NCBI GenBank assembly: GCA_937883755.1
Contig: CAKZYA010000050.1
Span: forward strand, 1-64,000
Source: an uncultured Flammeovirgaceae bacterium
GTDB taxonomy: Bacteria > Bacteroidota > Bacteroidia > Cytophagales > Cyclobacteriaceae
Reading direction: 5' to 3'
DNA length: 64,000 nt
The translations under genes and the position numbers were made by a program. Shown piece by piece: positions 27,034 through 36,072 of the stretch (position 1 is its first letter; every line of letters starts with the position of its first letter). The notes under the pieces are model-generated. The model ran no database searches. It was not told where the DNA came from and worked only from the letters and a program-made list of their open reading frames with translations.

Positions 27034-29508
27034 TTACTCATATTTCCATACTAATTCTTCTTTTTCATCTATATCTAGGTCAATCACTGAACCTTTCTTC
27101 ACGCTTCCGGCGATGATGAGTTTGGAAATAGGACGGCGCAATTGATTGCGGATGACTCCAGTCAGTGGTCTTGCACCATATTCGGGAGTGTAGCCTGAGA
27201 GAGCGAGTTGATGCTTGGCTTTATCGGAAATATTCAGGGTAATTCCCTGTTTATCCAGCAATGTCAGTAGTTTCTTTAAGTGGATGTCAAAGATTTTGAC
27301 TACGTTCTCTTCTTGGATGGGGGCGAAGGGTACTATCTCGGTCACCCGGGCTAGAAACTCGGGGCGGAAGTTACCACGCATTCGCTCCATCATCTGCTGA
27401 GAGGTGGGTAACTCTCCCTCGGCAAAGGTATCCATGATGTACTGACTACCAATATTGGAAGTAAATAGCACCACAGCGTTAGAGAAATCGCCTTCTTTGC
27501 CTAGACGGTCGTGCAGCTTGCCTTCGTCCATAATCTGCAAGAATATGTCAAACACTGAGGCGTGAGCTTTCTCAATTTCATCAAACAGTACGACGGCGTA
27601 GGGCTTCTCCCGAATTTTGTTGACCAGAATACCGCCTTCTTCATAGCCCACGTAGCCCGCTGGAGCACCGAGCAGTACCGCTGCTGAATGTTCTTCCTTA
27701 AACTCCGACATATCGAAGCGAAGCAGCGTAGACTCATCGTTGAACAGAAACTCTGCCAGCGACTTGGCTAGCTCAGTTTTACCCGTTCCGGTAGGCCCGA
27801 GGAAGAAGAACGAGCCAATGGGTTGACCTGGCTTAGTCAATCCGGAGCGGGATTCTAGCACTGCATCGGAGATGACGTTAATGGCGTGGTCTTGCCCAAT
27901 CACCCGTTGTTTCAAATGCTCTTCCATATTCAAGAGCTTCTCTCGCTCTTTGGTCTGAATCTTCCCGAGCGGAATGCCCGTTTTGTGAGCGACTACGGCG
28001 GCTACATCGGTTTTTTCTACGCTGCCCTTTTTGTTTCCAGTCAATTTGAGCAGGGCATCAATGGTAGATTGTAGATAATTGCGCAGCACCTCAGCCGTAT
28101 CTAGTTCCTTCTCATCGGTATCATCTTCCAGTTGGCTGAATAGTATGGGGCTGACTTTATCTTTTAGTTCTCGATGGAACCAGCGTAGTTCGGCCAGGGT
28201 ATCGTTCACCACTTCGGTGGCGGAGGCTTTCAGTTTCTCCGCGAGTTGCTGTAGTTCTTTTTCTGAAGTTTCATCGGCCATCCGAATAGCTGCCATGGTT
28301 CGGTCAAGTAGGTCAATGGCTGAGTCGGGTAGGCGACGGTCTTTGATGTAGCGTTTGGCTAGTTGCACCGTTTCGCGGGGCGTGCCTTCGCCGACAGTAA
28401 TAGTGTGATGCTGTTCGTAAAGGGGAACTAGCGTTTGCACCATTCGTTCTGCCACGGTCACATCGGGTTCTTCTACCCGCAGCACTTCAAAACGACGGCT
28501 GAAGGCTTCTTCCTTCTCAATGTATTTGCGATACTCCTCATTGGTAGTCGCGCCGATGACGGTGATCTCACCTCGGGCGAGTTCAGGCTTGAGCAGATTG
28601 GCTGCTCCGCTACCCACCGGACCAGTGCTATCCAGCATTAGATGCAACTCATCAATAAAGAGAATCGCCTTTTCAAAAGTCTTTACTTCTTTGATGATGT
28701 TCTTTAACCGATCTTCTACCTCACCCTTGTAGGATGCCCCCGCGACTAGGGAACCTAAATCCAGTTCAAACAGTACGGCTGATGCTAGGTGAGTGGGTAC
28801 TTTTCCGTTCACAATATCCAGGGCAAAACCATCAGCGAGGGCAGTTTTACCGACGCCGGGTTCACCGACGATTAATACATTAGGTTTGGTACGTCGCCCG
28901 AGTATTTCCACCATCATGCGGGTCTCACGATCGCGGCCAATGATGGGGTCAATTTTGCCTTCTCGGGCGAGTGAGGTTTTGTCGTTACAATACTTAAATA
29001 ATGCTTTGGTTTTGCTGGGTGCCGCTTTTCCGGGTTTTGCTCCGGGAGCGGGGGAAATCGCTTCTTGAATGGCTTCTTCGGCGACGACGGTCGATAATAG
29101 ATCATCTGCCGTGAGTGGAAAGGTTTTGAGCTGGTCTTTAGTGAAGGCAATATTGGGTTTGCAAAGGGCGGCCAGAATAGCTAGGGGACTAATATCTTCT
29201 TCGTTGAGTTTAAGCCGAACTAAGTCGGCTTCATCAATAGTAGCTGAAACCTTAGTGTCACCAGCTGGCTCTTCAGGAATACGGGTATTCTTGGAGAGGT
29301 TCTCAATGCGTACTTCAGCCCACTCTTGCAGGTAAGGAATGTCTTGATCGAGGGATTCTAACAGTTCACGTAGCCCTACATCTTTGTGCAGTAGAGCATG
29401 CAGCAGATGAGCGGGAGTAAACTCAGCGTTTTGGTATTCTTTGGCTAACGATTGGGCAATCTGGATAGCCCGTTTGCTTTCATCGGTTAGCGTGAGAGTA
29501 GACAGCAT
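27034..29508 (-). CDS. clpV: T6SS sheath-recycling ATPase ClpV (TssH)
   Basis: AAA+ unfoldase of the ClpB/Hsp100 type, 824 residues, that disassembles contracted sheath. It has a Clp N-terminal domain (1-150), an Ala/Pro/Lys linker (150-168), an AAA1 module with Walker A GEPGVGKT (215-222) and Walker B ILFIDELH (about 282-289), a middle coiled region (about 412-460), and an AAA2 module with Walker A GPTGTGKT (571-578) and Walker B VVLFDEIEKAH. Position next to tssBC distinguishes it from ClpB. It heads the recognisable T6SS operon. Confidence 0.93.
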   Translation of the reverse strand: MLSTLTLTDESKRAIQIAQSLAKEYQNAEFTPAHLLHALLHKDVGLRELLESLDQDIPYLQEWAEVRIENLSKNTRIPEEPAGDTKVSATIDEADLVRLKLNEEDISPLAILAALCKPNIAFTKDQLKTFPLTADDLLSTVVAEEAIQEAISPAPGAKPGKAAPSKTKALFKYCNDKTSLAREGKIDPIIGRDRETRMMVEILGRRTKPNVLIVGEPGVGKTALADGFALDIVNGKVPTHLASAVLFELDLGSLVAGASYKGEVEDRLKNIIKEVKTFEKAILFIDELHLMLDSTGPVGSGAANLLKPELARGEITVIGATTNEEYRKYIEKEEAFSRRFEVLRVEEPDVTVAERMVQTLVPLYEQHHTITVGEGTPRETVQLAKRYIKDRRLPDSAIDLLDRTMAAIRMADETSEKELQQLAEKLKASATEVVNDTLAELRWFHRELKDKVSPILFSQLEDDTDEKELDTAEVLRNYLQSTIDALLKLTGNKKGSVEKTDVAAVVAHKTGIPLGKIQTKEREKLLNMEEHLKQRVIGQDHAINVISDAVLESRSGLTKPGQPIGSFFFLGPTGTGKTELAKSLAEFLFNDESTLLRFDMSEFKEEHSAAVLLGAPAGYVGYEEGGILVNKIREKPYAVVLFDEIEKAHASVFDIFLQIMDEGKLHDRLGKEGDFSNAVVLFTSNIGSQYIMDTFAEGELPTSQQMMERMRGNFRPEFLARVTEIVPFAPIQEENVVKIFDIHLKKLLTLLDKQGITLNISDKAKHQLALSGYTPEYGARPLTGVIRNQLRRPISKLIIAGSVKKGSVIDLDIDEKEELVWKYE

Positions 29509-30066
29509 AGGGTAGATTGATAGGATTGTTTGTCAATGGTTTAGTATTAGTGTCTTGAAAATGGAAAAGGTAAACCAGGTTGTTTAACTTTTTTACATCA
29601 AGAAAGTGTCTGATGTTGGTGTAAGAATTTAGCTCATAATTGCTAGATACACCTTATAAACCTACTGTTTTTTCTTGGAAAGAGCAAATAATGAATGCTA
29701 GAAATATTGAGAGAAATAGACCGGTGTTAGCATAGAAGCTGTCTTACTAATAAATATTATTGCTCCGCCTAGCCGGACTACTGTTTACTAACTTATTCGG
29801 CTACATGTGCCTATCCCGCTAACCTTTTTACCAAGTTTGAACGTAAAATGAACGACTTGGAAGCTTTTTCGGTCAAATATGTTAGCAAATGCCTACAAAT
29901 AATAACTTTTGTATATGGAGTAATTTGTGAGTGGACATCTGACTAACTCAGCTACGCTCAGGGAAATAAAACCCCATGTATTACTAACATGGAGACGCAA
30001 AAAGCAAGATTTGGCTAACAAATCAACAAAAAATCAAGGTGAATGAAACTGACAGGGTAGTATTGT
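29509..30066. other. 558-base non-coding stretch before clpV
   Basis: No credible gene in either strand: no frame longer than a few dozen codons with a ribosome site, and no RNA gene that I can recognise. It is AT-rich and probably holds the clpV promoter. A short inverted repeat CCATGT-N7-ACATGG lies at 29974-29992. I found no exact TAnnTTTG element in either orientation. Confidence 0.5.
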
Positions 30067-30747
30067 TTATTCCTGCGCTTGATCTCGCAAAAACTCAAAG
30101 CCAACTCGTTTACCAGTACGAATGGCTGATAATCCCGTGGCTTGCATCTTATCTTTTACGGTAAGTTGTGTACTGACATCTATGGGTGGTACAAACAGGT
30201 CGAAGTCTATGGCGTGAACAATGGCGGTTTCGGCTAACTGGTGCAGGGTAGTTTCATTAATAGGTTGTTGGGAAAAGGCACTGTACATAAGAGCGAACTC
30301 CCGGCGACCTTCCACGAAAAAGTGGCAATCCTTATTGATAAATATCCGGCCAATGAGATAGCCTACATCCGACAGACGGTTATAGCGCAGGGAATCGGAC
30401 AAAAAATTGTAGACCATAATCATTCCGCAGTAGGCGCGGGTAGGGTCTTCTTGCACATAATTAGATTTATGTACGAAGTACTCAGGGTTAAACGTAAATA
30501 CGTTGGTATGCATCATAAACACCAGCGTATCACCCGAAAAGCGCAACGATGACTCAAAATCGCCCTGGGTCTTATAGGATACTTCTACAGGGCTGTCAAT
30601 GCCCATCGCCTCGTCGGTATGCTTGGCAATGCCTTGCAATACTTCATTAAGTTGTTTAAATACTTCTTTGGTTTGTTGGTAGATTTGTTGCTTGAGCACT
30701 CCCTTTTCCTGAAGAGCACTAATAATACGGTCGTTGCTCGATGCCAT
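30067..30747 (-). CDS. Unknown conserved-looking protein upstream of the T6SS operon
   Basis: Not recognised. 226 residues, soluble, no signal peptide. It starts with helical MASSNDRIISALQEKGVLKQQ, continues with an amphipathic region (25-60), a beta-rich core (about 60-110: SSLRFSGDTLVFMMHTNVFTF), a DVGYLIGRIFIN segment with two acidic residues near 140-155, and a C-terminal VGFEFLRDQAQE. It is on the same strand as the T6SS and 558 bases from clpV, so it may be a separate transcript. A regulatory or T6SS-accessory role is possible but not shown. Confidence 0.65.
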   Translation of the reverse strand: MASSNDRIISALQEKGVLKQQIYQQTKEVFKQLNEVLQGIAKHTDEAMGIDSPVEVSYKTQGDFESSLRFSGDTLVFMMHTNVFTFNPEYFVHKSNYVQEDPTRAYCGMIMVYNFLSDSLRYNRLSDVGYLIGRIFINKDCHFFVEGRREFALMYSAFSQQPINETTLHQLAETAIVHAIDFDLFVPPIDVSTQLTVKDKMQATGLSAIRTGKRVGFEFLRDQAQE

Positions 30748-30809
30748 AGCTTGTTTGGTTTTGTAAGAAGAAGTTTAATTTTGGGGGAAATGTTTTAACA
30801 ATAGTGTCA

Positions 30810-30930
30810 TGGTGTTATAGTACTGTGGTGTTATGTAAATGTATTTCAATCTAAGGGTTGAATTGTATGACATTACACACCCAAACATAATTGCACTATG
30901 ATATTGAAATATTTTAGCACTATAATACCA
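30810..30930. repeat. Long-range imperfect inverted repeat before the sulfatase gene
   Basis: TGGTGTTATAGTAC (30810-30823) and GCACTATAATACCA (30917-30930) pair in 12 of 14 positions, spanning most of the 196-base divergent gap. A direct repeat of TGGTGTTAT is also present at 30810 and 30826. Probably a small dispersed intergenic repeat; regulation of either flanking gene cannot be excluded. Confidence 0.35.
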
Positions 30931-30943
30931 AAACACCTTTCCT

Positions 30944-32473
30944 ATGCTCCTACGACTATCTCTCCTTCTCAGTTTACTTATTGCCGCTTGCCAACCGAGT
31001 ACTGATTCTTCCGAAGTAGATGATATACCGGGTCATCCGCATATTGTCTACATTCTGGCGGATGATTTGGGGTGGGGCGATATATCGGTTCAAAACCCTG
31101 ACTCTAAAATATCCACTCCCAACATCAACCAACTGGCTCGGGAGGGTATACGCTTTACCGATATGCATACTCCCTCTTCGGTATGTACTCCTACCCGTTA
31201 CGGCATCCTGACTGGGGAATACGCCTGGCGAAGCCGGTTGAAACGAGGAGTACTATTTGGTTACGACTTACCTCTGATACCAGAAGATAAAGTTACCGTA
31301 GCCGATCTGATGCAGCGTAATGGCTACTACACCACCGGAGTAGGGAAGTGGCATCTAGGTTTGCCTTATCAAATCAAAGAAGGCTCAGACTATCGGCAAC
31401 GTCACCAGGATTCAATAGCAACACTGGGTACTTCGGAGGATGTAGATATTTTTAAAGCTTTTGAAACGGGTGGGCCAACTGATTTGGGGTTTGACGAGTA
31501 CTACGGAATTCCGGCCTCGCTAGACATGGCACCCTACGGTTACATTGAGAATAATGGTTGGGAAACTCTGCCAACCGATAGCGTTGCAGCGGAAGAGCGT
31601 AGCCTCGATTATGATAAGGGCTTTTGGCGAGGTGGTGAAGCTTCTCTCGACTTTGACCATCGGCAAGTGCTACCCAAGATTACTGAGCGAGCTGTACAAG
31701 TCATTAAAGAACATGGGCAAACCCGCGCCAATCAGCCGCTATTTTTGTACTTTCCACTCAATGCTCCGCATACTCCCTGGTTACCTACCGAAGAATTCCG
31801 AAGCAAAAGTCAGGCAGGCAAGTACGGCGACTTTGTGGTGATGGTAGATGATGTAGTTGGACAAGTGATGCAAGCTCTAGAAGATCAGGGAATGACGGAC
31901 AATACATTGATTATTTTTACCAGCGACAACGGGGCGCATATCGATCATGTTGGCGGCGAGTACGAACATGCCGGTAATGCTAATTGGCGGGGACAAAAAG
32001 CCGATATTCACGAAGGTGGACATAGAGTTCCTTTCATTGCCCGATGGCCCAATCGTATTCCAGCGAATCAAACTTCTAGTGCTCTAGGTTGCCTCACCGA
32101 CCTGATGGCTACCGCTGCTGCAATCACCGGGGATTCACTGGTAGCGAAGGTCGGGGTAGATAGCTACAATTTGCTGCCCGTTATGCTGAGCGAACAGCAA
32201 GAATCGCCCCGGGAAGCTGTAGTACATCACTCACTAGATGGCATGTTTTCAGTACGAAAAGGCAACTGGAAGCTAATTCTCGGACGAGGCACTGGAGGCT
32301 TCACCCCGCCTCGCCGGGAAGAAGTTACCGAGGGCGAACCTACTGGACAACTCTACAATCTGGCTAAAGACCCTGGTGAGCAGAACAACCTTTTCGTAGA
32401 GGAGACGGAGAAGGTGGATGAGCTAACTGCGGTTCTATCTCAGTACAAAACTGAGGGAAGAAGTAGTCTATAA
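30944..32473 (+). CDS. Lipoprotein sulfatase (type I, formylglycine-dependent)
   Basis: Sulfatase of 509 residues, exported as a lipoprotein (signal peptide ending LLLSLLIAAC, Cys16). The calcium-binding Asp pair is in YILADDLGWGD (Asp40-Asp41). The active-site sequence is C81-T-P-T-R85, which needs conversion of Cys81 to formylglycine by an anaerobic-type maturase encoded elsewhere. GVGKWHLG (about 134-141) and FTSDNGAH (about 325) complete the site. It removes sulfate from a carbohydrate or aryl ester; the sugar is unknown. It is convergent with the GH92 gene. Confidence 0.9.
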   Translation: MLLRLSLLLSLLIAACQPSTDSSEVDDIPGHPHIVYILADDLGWGDISVQNPDSKISTPNINQLAREGIRFTDMHTPSSVCTPTRYGILTGEYAWRSRLKRGVLFGYDLPLIPEDKVTVADLMQRNGYYTTGVGKWHLGLPYQIKEGSDYRQRHQDSIATLGTSEDVDIFKAFETGGPTDLGFDEYYGIPASLDMAPYGYIENNGWETLPTDSVAAEERSLDYDKGFWRGGEASLDFDHRQVLPKITERAVQVIKEHGQTRANQPLFLYFPLNAPHTPWLPTEEFRSKSQAGKYGDFVVMVDDVVGQVMQALEDQGMTDNTLIIFTSDNGAHIDHVGGEYEHAGNANWRGQKADIHEGGHRVPFIARWPNRIPANQTSSALGCLTDLMATAAAITGDSLVAKVGVDSYNLLPVMLSEQQESPREAVVHHSLDGMFSVRKGNWKLILGRGTGGFTPPRREEVTEGEPTGQLYNLAKDPGEQNNLFVEETEKVDELTAVLSQYKTEGRSSL

Positions 32474-32583
32474 TCTTTCTTTTCCGCTTAACACTACCTA
32501 TCCTCAGATCAGGCTCGGGATTTTCCACTAAAGAGGCAGAAGACCCTGGAATTAGCGAAGCCTCATTCGGGGATAGTGAGAAA

Positions 32584-34881
32584 CTATCGGTTCCCACTCA
32601 AGTCCAAATCAGTATCCGTAGACATAGAGTAAGGAGCATCCTCAGGCTGGGTACCTCGGGATTGGTTAGGTGTTTCGCTCATGGTTAGCTCCAAAGTTCC
32701 TCCTTCCAGAATGGCTCCGTGGGTGAGATAGTTTTTGGTGTAGGCTTCGCCGTTCAGTTTAGCTTCCTGAATATAGGGAGTATTTGGTTGATTACTTTCG
32801 GAGGAAACCACCCAGGTATTGCCGTTGGGTAATTGTAAAGTCACTTTTTCAAATAACGGGCTACCAAGTACGTATTGATTACTGCCGGGACAAACGGGGT
32901 ACATCCCCAGGGCGGAGAAAACGTACCAGGCGGAGGTCTGACCATTATCTTCGTCGCCGCAGTAACCATCGGCTTGCGGATTGTAAAGCTTGTCCATAAT
33001 CATGCGGACGTGTTTCTGGGTTTTCCAGGGTTGCTCGGCGTAGGCGTAGAGGTAGGGCATATGCTGGATGGGTTGGTTTCCGTGGGCGTACTGTCCGGTG
33101 TTCACAATCTGCATCTCCCGAATCTCATGGATAGTAAAGCCGTAGTAAGAATCATCATAGATCGGGGGCATCACAAAAACTGAATCCAGCATAGCAGCAA
33201 AGGCTTCTTGACCACCCATCAGTTCAGCTAAGCCGTGTATATCTTGAAAGACCGACCAGGTGTAGTGCCAGCTATTTCCCTCGGTAAAAGCATCGCCCCA
33301 TTTAAAGGGATTGAAGGGTGATTGAAACTCTCCGTTTTCCATTTTGCCTCGCATCAACTTAGTTTCATCATCAAAAAGTTTACGGTAGTTCTGCGCTCGT
33401 TGGCGATACAGATTTACTTCACTTTCTGGTTTGCCGAGGGCTTCAGCTAATTCAGTAATGCAGTAGTCGGCGTAGGCGTATTCCAGCGAGCGAGCGGCAT
33501 TTTCGTTAATATCCACATCGTAAGGTACGTAGCCCAACTCGTTATAATATTCGTGACCGTAGCGTCCGACTGATTTTACCGGGCCTACTCCGATGGTGTT
33601 CTTAATAATCGCTTCATAGAGCGTCTCAATATCGTAACCACGAATACCTTTAAGGTAAGCATCAGCAATCAGTGATGCGGAGTTAGACCCAATCATCACG
33701 CTACGGTGCCCCGGGCTGGCCCACTCGGGCAGCCAACCGCTCTCTTTATAAGTGTTTACTAAACCCCGCATAACCTTAGCATCTAGTTCCGGGTACATCA
33801 AGGAAAAGAAGGGAAATACGGCTCGGAAGGTATCCCAAAACCCATTGTCGGTGTAGAGGTAACCAGGTAATACTTCACCATTGTAGGGACTGTAGTGTAC
33901 CGTATCCTGCTCGGCGGTAATTTCGTGCAGTGGGCGAGGAAATAGCAATGTGCGGTAAAGGCAAGAATAAAAGGTTTTTCGTTGATCTTCGGTGCCACCT
34001 TCTACCCGGATTTTGCCTAACTCATTCTCCCAAATTTGCTGGCTTTCAGTGCGTATCTCATCAAAGGTACGGTCACCAATCTCCCGATCTAGGTTTAACT
34101 CGGCCTGTTCGGGACTGATAAAGGATGAAGCAACTTTTACCTGTACCACTTCGCCTTTAGCAGTTGAGAAACCGATAAGTGCACCCGTGTGGTCACCCGT
34201 AGCTTCAGTACCTTCTTGCATCACTGAATCTTGCCAAGTATAAGTGACGGTAAAATCGTGGTCAAACTCTAATACAAAGTAGTTGTGAAAGTTATCAGGT
34301 ACGCCGCCGTGGTTGTTACGGCAGTAGCCCACGATCTTACGTTCTTTAGGAATAATTTGTACCTGTGAGCCTTTGTTATACGCATCCAATAAAATGAAAG
34401 CCGAATCGGTTTCGGGAAAAGTGAAACGGAAGAATGCAGCTCGTTCGGTAGTAGTTACTTCTACATTCGCGTTGTAGTCGGCTAAATAAACTTGGTAGTA
34501 GTGAGGCTTGGCAGTTTCGGCTTTATGTGAAAACCAGGAGGCTCGTTTTTCTTCGTCAAACACCGGAGTACCCGTTATCGCAAACAGCGAAAAGGCGGCA
34601 TAATCGTTCAGCCAGGGGCTAGGCTGATGGGTTTGTTTGATACCCCGGATCTTGTTGGCATCGTAGGCATACATCCAGCCGTCACCATTCGGAGCGGTCT
34701 GGGGTGACCAAAAATTCATACCCCAGGGGCGAGCAATAGCCGGATAGGTATTTCCATTAGACAGTGAGAACTCCGAGTCCGTGCCCATCAGCGGGTTCAC
34801 GTAGTCGGTTAGTTGAGTGGGCTGAGCTTGAGTAGCAAAAGCAATCCAGAAGCAGAAGTAGGTTAGGCAGATGTATTTCAT
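32584..34881 (-). CDS. GH92-family alpha-mannosidase-like enzyme
   Basis: Secreted calcium-dependent GH92 enzyme, 765 residues from the ATG at 34881 (MKYICLTYFCFWIAFATQAQ signal); the Met at 34896 only adds five residues. It has the family start YVNPLMGTDSEFSLSNGNTYPA, the C-terminal GDEDNGQTSAWYVFSALGMYPV block with the base Asp residues, and a HGNQP motif near residue 600. Characterised alpha-1,2-mannosidases have Glu (HGNEP) here as the general acid; Gln is found in a member acting on mannose-1-phosphate-6-mannose. So plain mannosidase activity is not assured. It is convergent with the sulfatase. Confidence 0.87.
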   Translation of the reverse strand: MKYICLTYFCFWIAFATQAQPTQLTDYVNPLMGTDSEFSLSNGNTYPAIARPWGMNFWSPQTAPNGDGWMYAYDANKIRGIKQTHQPSPWLNDYAAFSLFAITGTPVFDEEKRASWFSHKAETAKPHYYQVYLADYNANVEVTTTERAAFFRFTFPETDSAFILLDAYNKGSQVQIIPKERKIVGYCRNNHGGVPDNFHNYFVLEFDHDFTVTYTWQDSVMQEGTEATGDHTGALIGFSTAKGEVVQVKVASSFISPEQAELNLDREIGDRTFDEIRTESQQIWENELGKIRVEGGTEDQRKTFYSCLYRTLLFPRPLHEITAEQDTVHYSPYNGEVLPGYLYTDNGFWDTFRAVFPFFSLMYPELDAKVMRGLVNTYKESGWLPEWASPGHRSVMIGSNSASLIADAYLKGIRGYDIETLYEAIIKNTIGVGPVKSVGRYGHEYYNELGYVPYDVDINENAARSLEYAYADYCITELAEALGKPESEVNLYRQRAQNYRKLFDDETKLMRGKMENGEFQSPFNPFKWGDAFTEGNSWHYTWSVFQDIHGLAELMGGQEAFAAMLDSVFVMPPIYDDSYYGFTIHEIREMQIVNTGQYAHGNQPIQHMPYLYAYAEQPWKTQKHVRMIMDKLYNPQADGYCGDEDNGQTSAWYVFSALGMYPVCPGSNQYVLGSPLFEKVTLQLPNGNTWVVSSESNQPNTPYIQEAKLNGEAYTKNYLTHGAILEGGTLELTMSETPNQSRGTQPEDAPYSMSTDTDLDLSGNR

Positions 34882-34963
34882 AGCTGGCAAAAACAAAATT
34901 TTGTTGAAGGTCTAAGTATTTTTCCGATTTAGCGACTAACAGCATAAAAGAAACCAAAATTAA

Positions 34964-35458
34964 GTGGCTTTGGAGCAGGAATTTATCCGACTTATTAAAG
35001 AAAACGAGCGAATAATTCAGAAAATCTGCAACCTCTACTGTAGCGAAGCAGAAGATCGGGAAGATTTGTATCAGGATATCATTGTTCAGCTATGGGAAGC
35101 TTATCCCCAGTTCAATTATCAGGCTAAAGCTAGCACATGGCTCTACCGTATTGCCCTAAATACGGCCATATCGCGCTACCGAAAAGTAAAGAAGCAGCCT
35201 CGACGAGAAAGCATCAGTGATCGGGTAGTCGGCACCTTTAGCCCAATCGAAGATTCGCGAAATGAAGATGCCAGGCTGTTGCACGCTGCCATTGAAAGCC
35301 TATCTAAAGTTGAGAAAGCTATCACGCTGCTCTACATGGAAGGAGCTAAATACCAGCAGATAGCCGAAATTATTGGAATTAGCGAGTCTAATGTGGGCTT
35401 TAAACTGAATCGAATTAAAAAGAAATTACAAAACAAGCTTAAAGTAGAAATATCATGA
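34964..35458 (+). CDS. ECF-type sigma-70 family RNA polymerase sigma factor
   Basis: ECF sigma factor of 164 residues read from a GTG. Region 2 is at about 20-85 (CSEAEDREDLYQDIIVQLWEAYPQF and STWLYRIALNTAISRYRK, in part), and region 4 at about 108-160 with a helix-turn-helix (YQQIAEIIGISESNVGFKLNRIKKKL). The stop overlaps the start of the next gene (ATGA), so it is co-translated with a membrane protein, presumably its regulator. Starts other than this GTG would cut into region 2. Confidence 0.85.
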   Translation: MALEQEFIRLIKENERIIQKICNLYCSEAEDREDLYQDIIVQLWEAYPQFNYQAKASTWLYRIALNTAISRYRKVKKQPRRESISDRVVGTFSPIEDSRNEDARLLHAAIESLSKVEKAITLLYMEGAKYQQIAEIIGISESNVGFKLNRIKKKLQNKLKVEIS

Positions 35459-36072
35459 ACATCGACGAACTAAAACAGAACTGGGAAGCGCTGTACGGTG
35501 AGCAAAACAGTACGCAGAATGAAGCCGACATTAGAAGGCTGATCACCAACGGAGCATCCGAAAAAGTATCGAAGATTAATCGGAAGCTATTCAAAGATGT
35601 GCTGATCACCGGAATAGCTACGATAGTAAGCGTAGTAGGAGTGATCTTTTTCTACTTCCGCTACGATCCGGTTGAGCATCCCTGGATTGATGCTTCCCAA
35701 CTTCTCCCTATTCAACTGCTGGCGTTCGGTTTATTTCTCATGCTGTTTGTATTTGCTTACGCTGAGTACCGAATGGTGAACCGGAAGTATACGGCCAACA
35801 CCCTCTGTGACTTTCTATCAGCCACCGTGAGAAAGAGTAAGAAGTACTACTGGGTTTCAACCATTGTAATATTAGTACTACTATTTTTGGCCTTTCTATT
35901 GGAGCTAAACTATTTCGTAAATCCCGACAGTACGATAGAACTTATATTAACTTATGCCGGAGCTATCATCCTAACCGGGCTAAGTTACGTGGTGATGAGA
36001 TATTACTACCTCAGTAACTTTGCTCAGCATTTTCAAAGCTTACAAGACTATCGGGATGAGTTGGCAAAATGA
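35455..36072 (+). CDS. Membrane protein coupled to the ECF sigma factor, candidate anti-sigma
   Basis: 205 residues. A cytoplasmic N-terminal part (MNIDELKQNWEALYGEQNS, about 1-55) of the kind often seen behind Bacteroidota sigma factors is followed by four hydrophobic segments (about 58-74, 85-105, 137-155, 163-183). There is no zinc-binding HxxxCxxC anti-sigma motif. The overlap with the sigma gene suggests it controls or senses for that sigma; this is inference from position. No known family is identified. Confidence 0.65.
   Translation: MNIDELKQNWEALYGEQNSTQNEADIRRLITNGASEKVSKINRKLFKDVLITGIATIVSVVGVIFFYFRYDPVEHPWIDASQLLPIQLLAFGLFLMLFVFAYAEYRMVNRKYTANTLCDFLSATVRKSKKYYWVSTIVILVLLFLAFLLELNYFVNPDSTIELILTYAGAIILTGLSYVVMRYYYLSNFAQHFQSLQDYRDELAK

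Noticed and set aside
28079-29335. Several + strand frames opposite clpV
   Set aside because: Serine- and arginine-rich shadows of a well-supported AAA+ gene.
29974-29992. CCATGT-N7-ACATGG hairpin before clpV
   Set aside because: Short, with no T-run and no related copies; too weak to call a terminator or operator.
34892-34905. AACAAAATTTTGTT palindrome next to the GH92 start
   Set aside because: A/T-only symmetry of this length is expected by chance in AT-rich gaps; no partner site seen.
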